A stretch of 64,000 nt of DNA from Galaxea fascicularis (GCA_948470475.1 OX419336.1:30108005-30172004); one strand, 5' to 3'; counted from the stretch's first letter, positions 36,201 through 48,236 are shown. Numbers and translations: made by a program. Notes: generated from the sequence alone by a model not told the origin.

Positions 36201-39200
36201 TTAATTGGGTGCACAGGAAAGAAAAAACTTTCAAATTTAGTGGGCCTTACAGTAAAATATGGCCTGCACAATTGACCAATCACAGAGTGCATACTAACTG
36301 AGAGACATAGGGAAAAAAAAGTTACATATGGCAGGACAGTGAAGTATAAACAGAAGAATCACATGTAAGGGTATCTATACTTTTTTTTCTGAGAGAAGGT
36401 GCCTTAGTTTACAGAGACTAAGACAAAAGATAAACAAAATTAAGTGGGGGAGTATGTTTCCCTCAATAAAACGTTACTTTGTTAATGTAGTCTGGTAGTG
36501 ATGGAACTTCTTCATTTAGTTTCATAGACTAAGGGGAGGAAGAAAACCATGCTACATTTTTGAGCTTTTTTGTAACTGAGCTCAAGGAATTGTGGGTTCC
36601 AATCACCTGTTCTTTACTGCATTTGGATCAAATTTCAATTTATGATTGCTTATTTTGTAATTAGGTTGCACGCTGGGAGCATCAAACTCATGCCCTGACG
36701 CATTACTTTGGCTCTGCTGAAAGAGGATGCTATGCACTTGCTGTGGTTATTTGCCTTCTGGGGCTCTTCAGAGACTACTGGTAAATATTATCACTACCGT
36801 TGGCACTAACATAATACATGGTATTGTACAAATTAAAATTTAAAACAAGTACTAACCATGTACATTTACATTTACCATTTTAATGTCTGTCGCTCAATAC
36901 TGAACATTTTAGACCACTTTAAAAACAGAAAAAAAGTAATGAAGTGTTAACAATGCTGTTTTCCTTGGGTAGAAGGCATAACTGTAATAATCCCTTGTGG
37001 CTGTCAGCTGTGTGTAAGAGTACTTCGTGTGATTGAGTTGAGTACGATTAGACAACTGGTTGTAGTTTGTCATCTTTGTGAGAGACTAGCCTGTATCGCA
37101 TTTTATGCTGCATAGATAGAGGTGCTATGGTTCACCTACTTTCTAGTGTCTTCCATTTCAGGGCTGAAAGCATTTCGGTTACTTAACTGTCGTTACGATC
37201 AAAGCGATTTAGAACCCAGCGTGCAGCTCTCTTTTGGACCCTGTCAACTGTGTTATTTGTTTTTGGCTGTATGTGGATCCCACACAGAAGAACAATATTT
37301 CAGAGTTGGGCATACTAGGGTCTTGTTTGCCGTTTCCTTGATTTTGTATGGGCAGTGTATTAAATTCCGCTTTAGAAAGCCAAGAGTTTTGTTGGCTTAT
37401 TGGAGATGGTTTTAATATGTTCATTCCAGTGGAGGTCATCGGATAGGTATTTGATGGAATGCAGAGAGTCCAAGGCTTGACCTTTAAGCTTATAGACGTG
37501 AACATACAGATCACACTTTCTTGCGATGCGGAAAACGTTACATTTTGAGGTATTGCAGTCCATCTTCCAATTTGATTCCCACTGTTCCAGATTAAGGAGA
37601 TCTTGTTGTAACTGGATGCAATCATCCGTGGACTTGATGGCGAAATACATCAAGGTGTGGTCTACAAAGAGACAAACTTTAAATTTCACACACTGGGGAA
37701 AGTCATTTATGTAGGCTAAGAATAAAGTTGGACCTAAAACAGAGCCCTGTGGGACTCCCCATGATGCTGGAACAGACAATTTTCCCCTTCAAAAACTACC
37801 CGTCATTTCCTATTTGACAGAAAGCTTTTTAACCTGGTTAAGGTGGCAGTGTTAATTCCATAGTTTGACCATTTGTAGAGCAGTTCCTGATGGGGCACTT
37901 AATCAAATGCCTTTGGGAAGTCCACCAAGGACAACAGTGGTAGTTTCTTGTTTATCAGTTCATAATAATATTGAAGGGCTTGGTGCATAAAGGGCACAAG
38001 TCAATGGCCTTAAAAGCATACCCTGTCTTGAATTTGCTCTACTCTAGACTATACAGACTATTTTTCAATTTGAAAAGTTTAGCTCATATTTTTTGGTGGC
38101 CTAAAGGATAGAATTTGATAAATTAGCATGACTTTTGCCAATAACTTGAAAAAGCAGAAAGAAAGAGATGCAATGCATGAATGTTCTTTCAAAACAATAT
38201 TTACTCATGCATCACTTCAGTTCATTAAGTTTTAGATAAATGTCATACATGTATTCTGATTTTGCAAATCAAGGGCTTGTTTCTGGCATACCAACCAATC
38301 AGTAGGTCAAAGGAGTTAAATTTTAGTGGAATTTTGGATGCCAACAGGAAAAAACTGACTTATTGCATACAATATTTATCAAAAAAGAAGCAGAAACTGG
38401 TGAAAGAAAATACAGGGCAATGTCATTCTATTAAATCAAAGGTCACATGCAAAAATTAAGCTGATTGAATGAAACTTAAAAATGAGCCAAAAAGGCACCA
38501 TAGGTCGGTTATGCACTAGGCCTTTCAATCTTATTTTAGGTAGAAGGTATTTTTAATGCTGACATCTCTGATCTGATGTTAATACTACCAATATCCACCT
38601 CCACTTCAGCAAATTAATAATAATGTAAGTAATTTAACAGTTGAGGTGGACAATGCAACCTCTCTGACATTTTTATTGTAGCCTGCAACCAGGCTCTCCA
38701 TTTGGGTTATTCTGAGAGATGGTTGTGTTGATTTGCTCTTGAATGGCGCACGGTCAAAGCTACAAGATTGGGGCAGTCAAGAGAAGGAGAGTCTGCAATG
38801 GTCTTTGTAAGATTTGAGTTCTGCCTCCTTTTCTGCTTAACTGATCTGTCAAATCATCAAAGTGAAATGGACCAATCAGAATGAACCAGAAATGACCTTT
38901 TGGGTCAAGGTGGCTGTCAAAAAAGGTTTTTTGTGACACATGCACTACTTTACGTTAAGTTGTTAATTGAACTCGAATGCAGAAACTCCAAAAAAACATA
39001 TCAACACAAAACTGGAAGAAAACCACAAAGTATCAAATTTAGGGTCAAACCTTGTACCAGAGAGGGATTTTAAAATGCAGTTTTTGCATCTTCATGCTTT
39101 CATGCTGGTATCAATCTCGACAAGAACACTGCTCTTTCCTCGAGAATCTGCCTTGTGTGCTTCAGAAATGACCTGCATGTACTTCAAGCTTTATGAGGCA

Positions 39201-42200
39201 AGAAGAAATTGAGGAAAATGTTGAAGCCCTTCCCATAAATCAAGAAGGAAAGATGATCAAAGAGCAGTAGGCATTCTCCCGGCTAGATCTCTGGCTTCAC
39301 ATCGTCATCTTCAGACCATTGTCAATGACAATCAGCTTGCCAAGGAAAACAATCGTTGTCAGAGTGGAATACAATCATCCAATTTAAATTTCCTGGCACA
39401 TTTCAATATTGACAACTTTCCAGACAACACCACAAACATGAAAGTCTTAGTTTTGTCGGGGAATGGGGATGTGATGATCAGAACACCTGAAGATAAAGCT
39501 ACAATTTGCCTAATAAAGAATCTGGTGCTTAAGAGGTTGAAAGCAGCCACAAATGCTTTTATTGTACACAAAGCTGTGCGTGAGTATTTCCACTTCTTTC
39601 AATCCTAAAAGAATTTGCTTCTTCACTCTGATCTGCAGTGATGCTCTCAAGGGGACAAATTACATGTCACAGCCATTCAATGATCAAGCCAAGTCCAGCG
39701 ATTTCACCACAGCGGAAACTTGAAACACAAAGCTTTTTCCAAAGCCTGACTAAGCAACACGGCTCTTTCCTCAGATCAACGTGCTTTAAGGGTCTTAAAT
39801 TCAAAGCTGAGATAGCTTCAGTGAGCCAAGAATCCATATAATTATCCGTGTTCATGGTCACTAAATTGAATTGACTGAGATCTCTGCTCACTTGTTTGAC
39901 ATGTATCACCCCCGAATTGGCCAATCAGCAATAATTTATGTTCAGAACCTGAACGTAGATACTTAAATCTTACAAAGACCATTGCAGGCTCTCCTTCCTC
40001 TTGCCCGCCCCAATCCTCCAGCTTTCACCACATGCAACTCAAGAGCAAATTGAATAATCCAAATGGAGAGCATGTTTGCAGGTTATTTTTATTGACAATT
40101 TTGCTGACCTCCAGCTTGACACATTTACTGCTCAAAAGTTTGGAACCCTTTGAACCAACCCTGCTGCTGAATTCCGCGAGATATAATTTAATTCTCATAA
40201 TGTTCAAAGTCCTTATAAAACTGTATTTAATGAGATGCTTTTGATTCAACAATACATCTAATGGCTCTCGTATCTTAATGAATTAATTTGCTAGTGATTC
40301 ACCAGTTACCTGCATGTACACACATTTATAAATAATACATGTCAGTATCATATATCAGGGATGTGGATCAAAATTTTAACAGACGATGATCATCATTAAA
40401 TGATAATCATCGTCTGTTAAAACTTTGATCTACATCCCTGATATATGATACTGACATGTATTATATATAAGGAAACCATTATTACAGATCTTGAAGACCA
40501 TGTAAGGTTTTTCAGCCAGGGAAAATCTAGTTGACACATGGGTATTTTCCCTGGCTCCTCTCTATTACCTACATCCCTGATAGATGCCATCAGTATATGA
40601 CAAGCCCCTGGGGACCAAAACTGTAATAATCAGTAATGATCAGTGTGGGCCTCAGATCAGTAGTGTACAGATGTAATGACATAAGTTGAATAGATGTCCA
40701 TCAAAATTATTAATTCCCAGGTTTGAGGCGGCAATATCAAACCAGCCAATAGCAGTTGCTCTTTGCACTGATGAAGTGAATATTTGTGGGACTCTACTTA
40801 TTGCAATTGGCACCGTCCTTGTCCTGAGCAGTACGTGGTCACTTGGAATAACAGGAACATTTTTAGGTGCAGTTATTTACTTAGTTCCTTGTTTTGTTTC
40901 AGTTTCAGGTTCTATTTTTAAAGCATTTTTTTTTCCTATTCTGCAATTTCCTGTTTCAGTCTAGGAATGCGAGAATGAGTGGATAAGGGTTTAAAAAATT
41001 CATATTCTGAAAACAGAGAACCAGTACTCTTGAAAGTGACCTGAGAACAGGGCACAGAAAAGTCTGGACAAAGCACTTATGCTTGACTTCTGGCACCATG
41101 TCATGAGACTGACAGAACACAAGCAATGTTTCCCCTGAAAGTTTTCTCAAAAAAACACATATTTTGCATCTTGAGAGTAAACCAGTTGATCAGGAGAGTT
41201 TAAACCAAATTTACAGTCAAATTGTCCAGTTAATTGTCACAACTTTCTTTTACATTCTGTCCTGCTCAAATCCTCACATTTCCACTGGTAGTAAGAATAA
41301 TAATTTGTTGCCCTTGTTTAAACCACAAAACCAGTCCAAGCAGTAAACCAACCAAAATCAATTAAACAATCACAGTCAGTCAGTCACAATCAGTCAATGA
41401 AACATAAGTACAGACCATCAAGCAATGAACCATTATCAAGGTGCTAACAACTTAGTCACTGAGAATGCCATCTAGGGATTCCTTACTCCACAAGGATCTT
41501 GGAGTTTCTGTTGTTACTCATTCTTGAAGAGAACCTTGAAAGTATTTCTGTTTCTAATTTGTTTGTCTGTTTCTTTTTTAAAAGGAGATTATTTTGGACT
41601 TTTGTTAAACAAGAGAGTCACAAGTTTTCCATTCAACATTATGAAGAACCCAATGTACTGGGGATCAAGCATGAATTTCTTGGGATATTCATTGAGGTAT
41701 ACTTAGTGTGTTGACACAAACTATTGTTTGTGGTGTCTAGTTATTGAACTATCCCAAACACAGTCATTGAATCACAGTTTAAGAATCAAACATGACAGGA
41801 CTCCAAAAAACAGGGGATATAAATGAGATGGGATATAATTACAGTGAGATGCTCTTTTGGTTCATACATGGACCCATTCCAGGTGTCATTTCAAAGAATA
41901 CTGAACAAGAGTGCTTTTAATAGCCACAAATAGTGCACTTCAACTAAGTGGTAATCAGGGCATTACCCCTTAAATCTACCAAAGTATATGTAACCCCAAG
42001 TATAAGCAGCCACAGACAGCTGTTTTGCCTTGTTAGCTAGCTATAGGCCTCATCCACATGGCATGGCTGATACTGCTTTGGTCATAGTGCCCTTATTTGG
42101 TGTCATTGTATCTAGTAAGAACATTTATGCATTATTCCTTGTCATTTTAATCCACATGTCACCAGCTTTATTCTTCCATCACTTGTTATCTTCATGTGGG

Positions 42201-43595
42201 GACCCTGAGCCAAGCATTACCGGTGCCAAGCTGATGTGGTGAAACAGCTGCTCATGGCTGCTAACACCTAGGCTCACATTTAATTTTGGTAGATCGATGG
42301 TTAGAAAACTTTGTAAAGAAACAAAAGCTGAAGTATGTTGGTCATCTGAAAAGAAGCGAGGGCTTGGGAAAAATCATCCTAAAGGGAAAGATAGCGGGAA
42401 AAGAGAAAGCGGAAGGCCAAGAAGGCAGTGGGAAAGGGACATTCGGGATGTCTTCAACAGGCCAATAACAGAAGTTGGTCAATGGGCACTTGACAGAAGT
42501 CATTTCCCCTGTTCGGTTGAAGATGCGACGTCCATTAGGACAAGCAGTTAGAGAGAGAGAGAGAGAGAGATTTAGGGGTTATGCCTCCTACCCCACTTGG
42601 CCTTAGCGCTAAATATTATTTTGGCTTCATTTTAACTTACTACATTTGTGCAGTATTCTTTGTTACTTTCTTCCTACAAGCTTCACTTTTCCAGGGAACT
42701 CAAACTGGAAATCTGGAGATATATTAATTTTTAAATTTTGTGATAGGCAATGTAGTCCAGCTGGCCTGCTCTTAACAGCATTAGTGGCAACATGTTACAA
42801 GATTGCCCTGTTATATGAAGGGTAAGTGAGTTGTGGAGAAGTAGATGATTATATAAACAGTAGTCTCCATTTGGCACAAAAATATGCTCGGATATTTGTC
42901 CACAGGCATTATCTGTTCTGAGAAGCAAACAGTTTTCCAATAGCGAAGCTCAAGGAAAACTGTGAGCTTCAAGAAACTGATAATGTCCAAGAAATATATT
43001 TCAATTATCCAAAGTTTTCTTCCCAGTCCCCATTTTTTCATGAAAATTGATTAGTAATTTGTTGTACTTTTGAGCCAGAAATGAAAGCGTTCACCTCATT
43101 GCATTTTCTTTGAGTACAAAACATAATGTTTTGAAGCCAAAGAACTTGTTTGATTTCATTAAATGCAAGGAACATTGAATATAAGAGACAAGTTAACATT
43201 TAATGTTTTTCCAATACTTTTAGGCAATGCAAAAGTGTGACAATAAACCCAAACTTTAATTTATTCTTGTCTTTGTGTAACTTTATTGATATTCATATTT
43301 TCAGTTACCTGGACTCTCATTATTATCTGGACTTTTGTCAAATCTCCCAACAAGTCCAGATAATCGACATTTGACTGTAGTTTATTTATGATGGTTTGGT
43401 GGCAGGCTATGAAAGATGTTTTTTCTTCTTTCAAGAGCTGCTGGCTGTGTTTGTGCATTCTTTATGTCGGGACGACATTGCACTTTCTTTTTACGATTTA
43501 CTTCATCCCTTTAATCACATTTACTGTTTTCTTTCAGGCCTTTCACTGAGAAAATTTATACAGGAAAAAAACTGAGAGAAGAAAAAGAGGAATAG
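33227..43595 (+). CDS. PEMT: Phosphatidylethanolamine N-methyltransferase
   Basis: The exons are 35030-35143, 36665-36780, 40721-40866, 41585-41696, 42747-42821 and 43538-43595. All phases match, giving 206 residues if translation starts at the ATG at 35030. A possible upstream coding exon, 33227-33283 (ATG, 19 codons, donor AAG|GTTAGT, phase 0), would give 225. Family hallmarks are NPLFWNVVARWEH, VLVLSSTWSLGITGTFLGDY, FPFNIMKNPMYWGSSMNFLG and a C-terminal PFTEKIYTGKK. Vertebrate PEMT has about 199 residues. The enzyme is a multi-pass ER protein that converts phosphatidylethanolamine to phosphatidylcholine using S-adenosylmethionine. Residues 105-107 read Ala-Ile-Gly where mammals have Gly-x-Gly, and 187-188 read Glu-Gly where mammals have Glu-Glu (206-residue numbering). 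AATAAA lies at 43601, just past the stop. Identity is secure; only the first exon is uncertain. Confidence 0.93.
34138..34421. mobile_element. MITE with CATACCTGTCAAC termini
   Basis: CATACCTGTCAAC at the left is exactly inverted at the right end (34409-34421). ATTACT flanks both ends (34132-34137 and 34422-34427). The interior has CTCCCGG repeats. It sits in the first intron of PEMT. Confidence 0.8.
35301..35850. mobile_element. MITE with CAGTAAAAACC termini and TA flanks
   Basis: The left end CAGTAAAAACCCATATATAA mirrors the right end, whose complement is AGTAAAAACCTGTGTATAAG. TAAGAACCT/AGGTTCTTA words recur inward from both ends. TA on each side suggests a Tc1/mariner-type insertion. It lies in a PEMT intron and has no transposase. 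Confidence 0.65.
37140..37990 (-). pseudogene. Degenerate LINE reverse transcriptase fragment
   Basis: On the minus strand, pieces of a non-LTR reverse transcriptase appear in order: DFPKAFD, then GVPQGSVLGPTLFLAYINDF, FVDHTLMYF in place of the catalytic FADDT, and YCSSVWDPHT near the C-terminus. Stops and frameshifts interrupt it, including one just after DFPKAFD, and the catalytic Asp pair is lost. It is a dead, 5'-truncated copy in a PEMT intron, probably of the CR1/L2/Jockey group. Confidence 0.8.
38682..40082. mobile_element. DNA element of about 1.4 kb with long terminal inverted repeats
   Basis: The first 140 bp and the complement of the last 115 bp align over most of their length. 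Shared words are GCTCTCCATTTGG, ATTTGCTCTTGA, GATTGGGGC and CTGCAATGGTCTTTGTAAGA. The interior has only broken frames (for example minus-strand 39667-39924) with no transposase motif that I recognise. It lies in a PEMT intron. The target duplication was not resolved. Confidence 0.7.
40333..40463. repeat. 131-bp inverted repeat
   Basis: TAATACATGTCAGTATCATA at the left is exactly complemented at the right, and the arms of about 60 bp meet at ATCATCATTAAATGAT with few mismatches. A further ACATCCCTGATA word lies at about 40569-40580, and an AGCCAGGGAAAAT/ATTTTCCCTGGCT pair lies nearby at about 40513-40556. It is likely a palindromic MITE in a PEMT intron. Confidence 0.8.
42290..42570 (+). pseudogene. 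3' tail of an RTE/CR1-like LINE with GA repeat
   Basis: Two frames combined read LKYVGHLKRSEGLGKIILKG and then RESGRPRRQWERDIRDVFNR, the typical end of a non-LTR retrotransposon polyprotein with a frameshift between. It stops at a TAG and is followed by a GAGAGA run to about 42570. It is a fragment in a PEMT intron. Confidence 0.7.
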
Positions 43596-43600
43596 AACAT

Positions 43601-43606
43601 AATAAA
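43601..43606 (+). terminator. PEMT polyadenylation signal AATAAA
   Basis: A canonical AATAAA lies five bases after the PEMT stop, with further AT-rich sequence downstream. Such a short 3' UTR is possible, though later signals could be used. Confidence 0.5.
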
Positions 43607-43792
43607 ATAATGATAATTTATTTTGAACTGTATTCTAAACTACATTTGTGTAGTAAATAATTTTTATTATGGATTACTAACGAACGAGGATCCTACTTTT
43701 GTTTAGTCAGGAGGATTATAAAATGACATCTTATTTTTTGTTTCTGATCCATACCCATGGTTTTGTAGGTTGTTGTGTCATTGTGTGGTTAC

Positions 43793-43942
43793 AGGAAACA
43801 TCCATACCCCCTATGGAGGGTTTTCGGTTTGCACACCCCTCCCCACTCCTTTGGAAATTCCAATTTAGCTCCATATTTTGGCACCCCCTTCCCCCTTGGA
43901 ATTTCCACTGACCCTCTGTGGGGAAGATATGGGTATTTCCTT
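43793..43942. mobile_element. Small MITE with AGGAAAYA termini
   Basis: AGGAAACATCCATACCCCC at the left faces a right end whose complement is AAGGAAATACCCATATCTTC. GGAAATTCCAA and TTGGAATTTCC words mirror each other inside. It lies just past PEMT. Confidence 0.45.
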
Positions 43943-44729
43943 GAACTGCACATCGTCATCAGACCTTTCACTTTTGGCTTGAGAATGAGATTGAGTTAGA
44001 ATTTCGTGTCAAATATGAGTAAGAACGTGATGCCAAAAGAGGCTGGCAACAGTATCGACAGCAGTATTGATGTGACCAGTGACTATCTAAGGCAGACAAA
44101 TTTATACTTGTACTGAGTCTTATTGCTGATATCTCTGTTGCGGTGGCATTACAACAGTGTTTTCAGCAAATTTGAAAGTAGAAGTTGGTACATTGGTAGC
44201 AGGTATTGCAATTGCCAATGGGCCTTTCCTCTTGGAGAGCTCCAAGGGCATTCTCATTTACCCTTCAGGAAAACGCCAAAATTTGGACTCCCAGGGAAAT
44301 CACTTGACCCCGACTAGGGCATGCACTTCATGCAGATATGTTGTTCCTGATACCTCCTTCTCTGATTACTATGCATCATTTTTTACTGACTATTTGTATT
44401 ATTCAAATATAATTTAGGAGCAATGATCCCGACCGTTTGGTGTAAGTGTTGGTCCACCCTTATTTCTTGTGTGATAGTTGCCATTGTTGCTCAAAGGCAA
44501 GGTGTAGTTACAGAAAATATCTGTATGTCTCCCGAAAGAGATTGGAGGCTTAGTGCAACCAGATGTATAAGTTAGTGAGCAGTTGACTGTATAGAGTCAA
44601 ACATATAGTAATAGATGTCACCACAAAGTCCTTTCGAGGTGCTCACCAAGCTATTTACCATGAACTGCAAACGGAATCTGTCACTTCACTGCTGAACGTG
44701 GCATGCGCATTCAATTTAAACTTGCCGGG

Positions 44730-45415
44730 AGCTCGTTGTAAATTTCCTACAATTACAGTTGTCCCACATTAATGAATTACGAGTAGTGGGCACTGTAGCT
44801 AAACGAGTCAGCAGCTTGGGGGTATACGTTAACAATGACTTAACATGGAACACGCATATTGACTAAGTATTTACTATAAAAGGGCTAAGAAGCGCCTATG
44901 CATACTTACGATCCTTAAGAAATTATAGGTGTTATTCTTGGGGACCTTATTACGATTTATTGCGCGCCTATGGCTGGAGGGCTGCCCTGCCCTTTTTTAG
45001 CATCTGTCCTTGAGTCTGTTCAAAAGAAGGCCTTGCTGATTTATATGGTGCCCCATCTTTGCTACTGAGATGCGCTTTGCGTAAAGGGGCCTTGAGCGTC
45101 TCTCAGGTCATAGGGATGACGCATGTGCTAATTCTGTAAGAAGAACAAAGGATGTAGAGCCACTCAAGTTCATTAACCGTAACAGCACAGCACGTCGTCA
45201 CGGATATTACTCGGGATCGGGCATTACCACAGTCCACAAGCCCAAACCCTGAGCAAACTATGGATTTCATTACAGCGAGACTGCGATGTGAATGTTTAAT
45301 GTCTGAGGATCATTAGACTAGGAGTACCTGTATTGATATTTATTTACCTTAGTCACCCACTGCTGTAATTCAGTTGTTGACTCCTGAAGCGGATGAATAA
45401 ACATATCTATAACCA
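44730..45415 (+). pseudogene. Degenerate LINE reverse transcriptase C-terminal fragment
   Basis: The plus strand reads VAKRVSSLGVYVNNDLTWNT followed by H-I-D and a stop, matching the post-catalytic region of Jockey/CR1-type reverse transcriptases (SLGV-x-D-x-L-x-W-x-x-H-I). Stops and shifts follow. It ends near GATGAATAAACATATCTATA, a LINE-like 3' end. Confidence 0.65.
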
Positions 45416-46342
45416 ACCCTCTGTGGGTTCCAATTTTCCATTCTTACTTTCCTTTGCAAAATATGGCATTTTTAGCCCCCTGACCTTGAATGGGTGACCA
45501 TACAGTCCTATGCAAGGCAACAGTTTATGTGAACCCTTTACAAAGCAACTGTAAAGGGTTGACCTGATCCCGTCAGGAAAAAGCCCTGTATTTTTTGCTT
45601 CTGTGGTAACAAATTCTTTTGCAAAGCAGTCAGATAGGAGATGAAAATAAAGGAAACATTTTGTACCACAAAATGGCAATGTGTTCAAGGTAGTAAACTG
45701 GCTATTTCGTAGCTTTTATGTTCCCCAAAGCGGAGGGGAAAAGTCTTTACAAAAGGCCTTCACTAAAAGTGGTTATGACAGTTTTGAGCGTATTCAGCCT
45801 TTGGTCTATGTTTGCTGAGACCATGATTGTTCATCATATCTTACTGCAAATGTCTCCTCTTAGGGCATATGTTCGGATTAATGAACAACGAACCAATCAC
45901 TCTTCACCTGTGTTATAAATTTGGACACATTTCTTTTCCATTATCTACAAAATAAATACGTGAGCTAACGACTGTGACTTTGTACTTGTATTGGCCCATG
46001 GTTACCCATTTTCTCCAGCATTGGAGGGGGGTCGCTCATATTGGGCAATCAGCTGATTCAGAGTCACCAATATCATCACATATTTGTCTATGATCACCCA
46101 TATGGCCCAATATTGGCCCGTGGTATCTGTATTGGTCCATCCTCATCCGGAGTCAATACTGGACTATGATAATGCACATTGGCCAATATTGCACCATAGT
46201 GAGCCAAGTTTTTCTAGAGTCATCCAGATTGGCCAATATTGGTCTAAGGTCACCCATTTTAGCCATATTTGTCGAGTCAATCACATTGGCCATAAGCCCA
46301 TGATCACCCACTTTGGCCAAAATTGGTCCATAGTGACCCATA

Positions 46343-46740
46343 ATAGAGTACTAAAGTGTGACGTCACAAAAAATTAAATGTGTGAAATTATGGGATTGGG
46401 CGCCATTTTCGAATGGAGTATCCTTAAAAAAAGGTTCCTTGCCAAAACTTAGCTCTTAATTCTAATTTCCAGCTGAAATATGAAGGATTGAAATTTGATA
46501 CTGCCCCATATAAATCTCTCTAATTTTGAGTCTGTTCTAAAGTGAAGAAACAGAAACAAATTTTGAAGGGTTTGTATGGAATGCCATCAAACTTTGATCC
46601 CTTATATCTCTACCGAGAATCGCAATTCGGAGCTAATTTTTGGGATGAGGACGTCTTTTAGCATGCTCTATAAGAATATGGCATCATATCCCATAATTTC
46701 AAAATTTCATTTTTGTGACGTCATCACTTTAGAACTCTAT
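46343..46740. mobile_element. MITE inserted in the satellite
   Basis: ATAGAGTACTAAAGTGTGAC at the left matches the inverted right end ATAGAGTTCTAAAGTGATGA. Both continue into GACGTCACAAAAA and later AAATTATGGGAT. The satellite sequence resumes on both sides, so the insertion is younger than the array. Confidence 0.8.
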
Positions 46741-46786
46741 GGCCGATATGAATTTAGAGTCATCCATATGGCCAATATTGGCCCAT

Positions 46787-46868
46787 ACAATACAATACAA
46801 TATTCTTTATTTAACGAAGGTGACGTAATTACCCCAATGAGTTATCTAACTTACGGCCTTCACAATGA
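46787..46868 (-). mobile_element. LINE 3' end fragment
   Basis: On the minus strand a short segment ends GTTAAATAAAGAATATTG and then repeats ATTGT pentamers, a tail typical of CR1/L2-type LINEs. It is inserted within the satellite. Confidence 0.5.
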
Positions 46869-48236
46869 TGCCCCAGATTGGCCAACATTGGACCAGGGTC
46901 ACCCATATTGGCTGCCATTGGTCCAGGATCACCCTTATTAGGCAATATTGACCCATGATCACCTATATTGGTCAATATTGGTCCATGGTTAGCCACATGG
47001 CACATGGTCGCCAATATTGGTCAATATTGGCCCGTGGTGACCCATATTAGCCACCATTGGTTCTGCAGCACCCATACTGGAAAACATTGGTCCATAGTGA
47101 GCTATATCACCCTTTACTGATCTAGAGTCACCTGCATTGGGCAATAGTGGCCTATAGTAGCCCACGTTCGCCAACATTGGTTAAGGACCACCCATATTGG
47201 TCCAGGAAAACCGGTATTGTCCAATATTGGGTCAGGGTCATTCATATTGGTCAATATTAGTCCATGTGACCCATACTGGCTCATATTTGTCCAGTCACCG
47301 ATTATTGGCCAATATTGATTTAGTCACCCTATGGGCCAAAAATGGCCTATGATAGCCAATGTAGGCCAACATCGGTTAAGGGTCACACATATTGGTCAAT
47401 ATTGGCCCTTTGCGGCCAATATTTTCATAGATGGCAATGGTGGTTCATGTGAACTCCTGCTGCTCCGTATTTTCTTAAGTTGAGCAATGCAATAGTGGCC
47501 ATGATTTTGTCTTGTATCCCTTGTCCTTTGCCCGTGGTATGCAATGTATGATGTATTTCATATACATCATTCTCACGCATCCAATCTCTGTTTACCAGGT
47601 TCCGTTCTTCTTTTATATGCATCACGCTCTTAGGATAGGAATTTCCAGTGATTCCCGTGGATAAGTGAAGAGACCGTGAGGCAGCCTAAGGGGTGCACGG
47701 TTCCAGAGTGTTTTATTCTTTTGCTAGAAAACCGGCATGCAAACTTCTCATTCGCTCGTTGTCGCAGTATAACACTTAGCGCTATTTGTTACTGACCGCT
47801 GCACAAGAATAATGAAATTTCTCGTCCGATACTTGGTTCAAATGATTGTCGTTATTCAGCTATAGATTTTAACTGACTGTCCACTACTTCCCTTATCTTG
47901 AGTGGCCTAGAAAGTCAAGGGATGCTTTCAAGTGACACCAGGTGAAAGCGTCCCATGTAACCGTCATGTCCAATAAGTGCCCTGTATTGGTTAAGTGCTC
48001 GACAGTAAAGTACAAAAACAGATAGCAATAAAAACTACTTATCAGACGTTGACGTAATGCGACCGATGAGAGATGGGAAGGGGTGGATTTAGTGGCGCCC
48101 TTACCAATGAAACTCAGCGTTCACTTTCATTCAGCAGCCTGATTCAAAGCTGAGATCCGAACTCAACGGTCATTCTGATAATATTATCTAAAATTTGAAC
48201 GTGCAGAATTTAATTTCCTAAACTTTCCTTTCGTAG

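Larger units (their letters stand above)
45990..47430. repeat. 30-bp CCAAT/ATTGG-rich satellite
   Basis: Degenerate tandem copies of a unit of about 30 bp, near CACCCATATTGGCCAATATT then GGTCCATGGT, fill 45990-46342 and 46741-47430. Since 30 is a multiple of three, both strands show repeated peptide frames (MGDHGPILAN-like on the minus strand), which are not genes. Each unit carries CCAAT and ATTGG pentamers. The array is split by the MITE at 46343-46740 and by a LINE end near 46787. Confidence 0.85.

Noticed and set aside
46084..47177. Several frames with repeating MGDHGPILAN-like peptides
   Set aside because: They come from the 30-bp satellite, whose unit length keeps a frame open; there is no start, splice or domain evidence.
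47425..47625. Minus-strand 66-codon frame (NRDWMRENDVYEIHHTLHTT)
   Set aside because: It looks protein-like in part and may be a transposon scrap, but no family, splice site or neighbouring coding segment supports a call.
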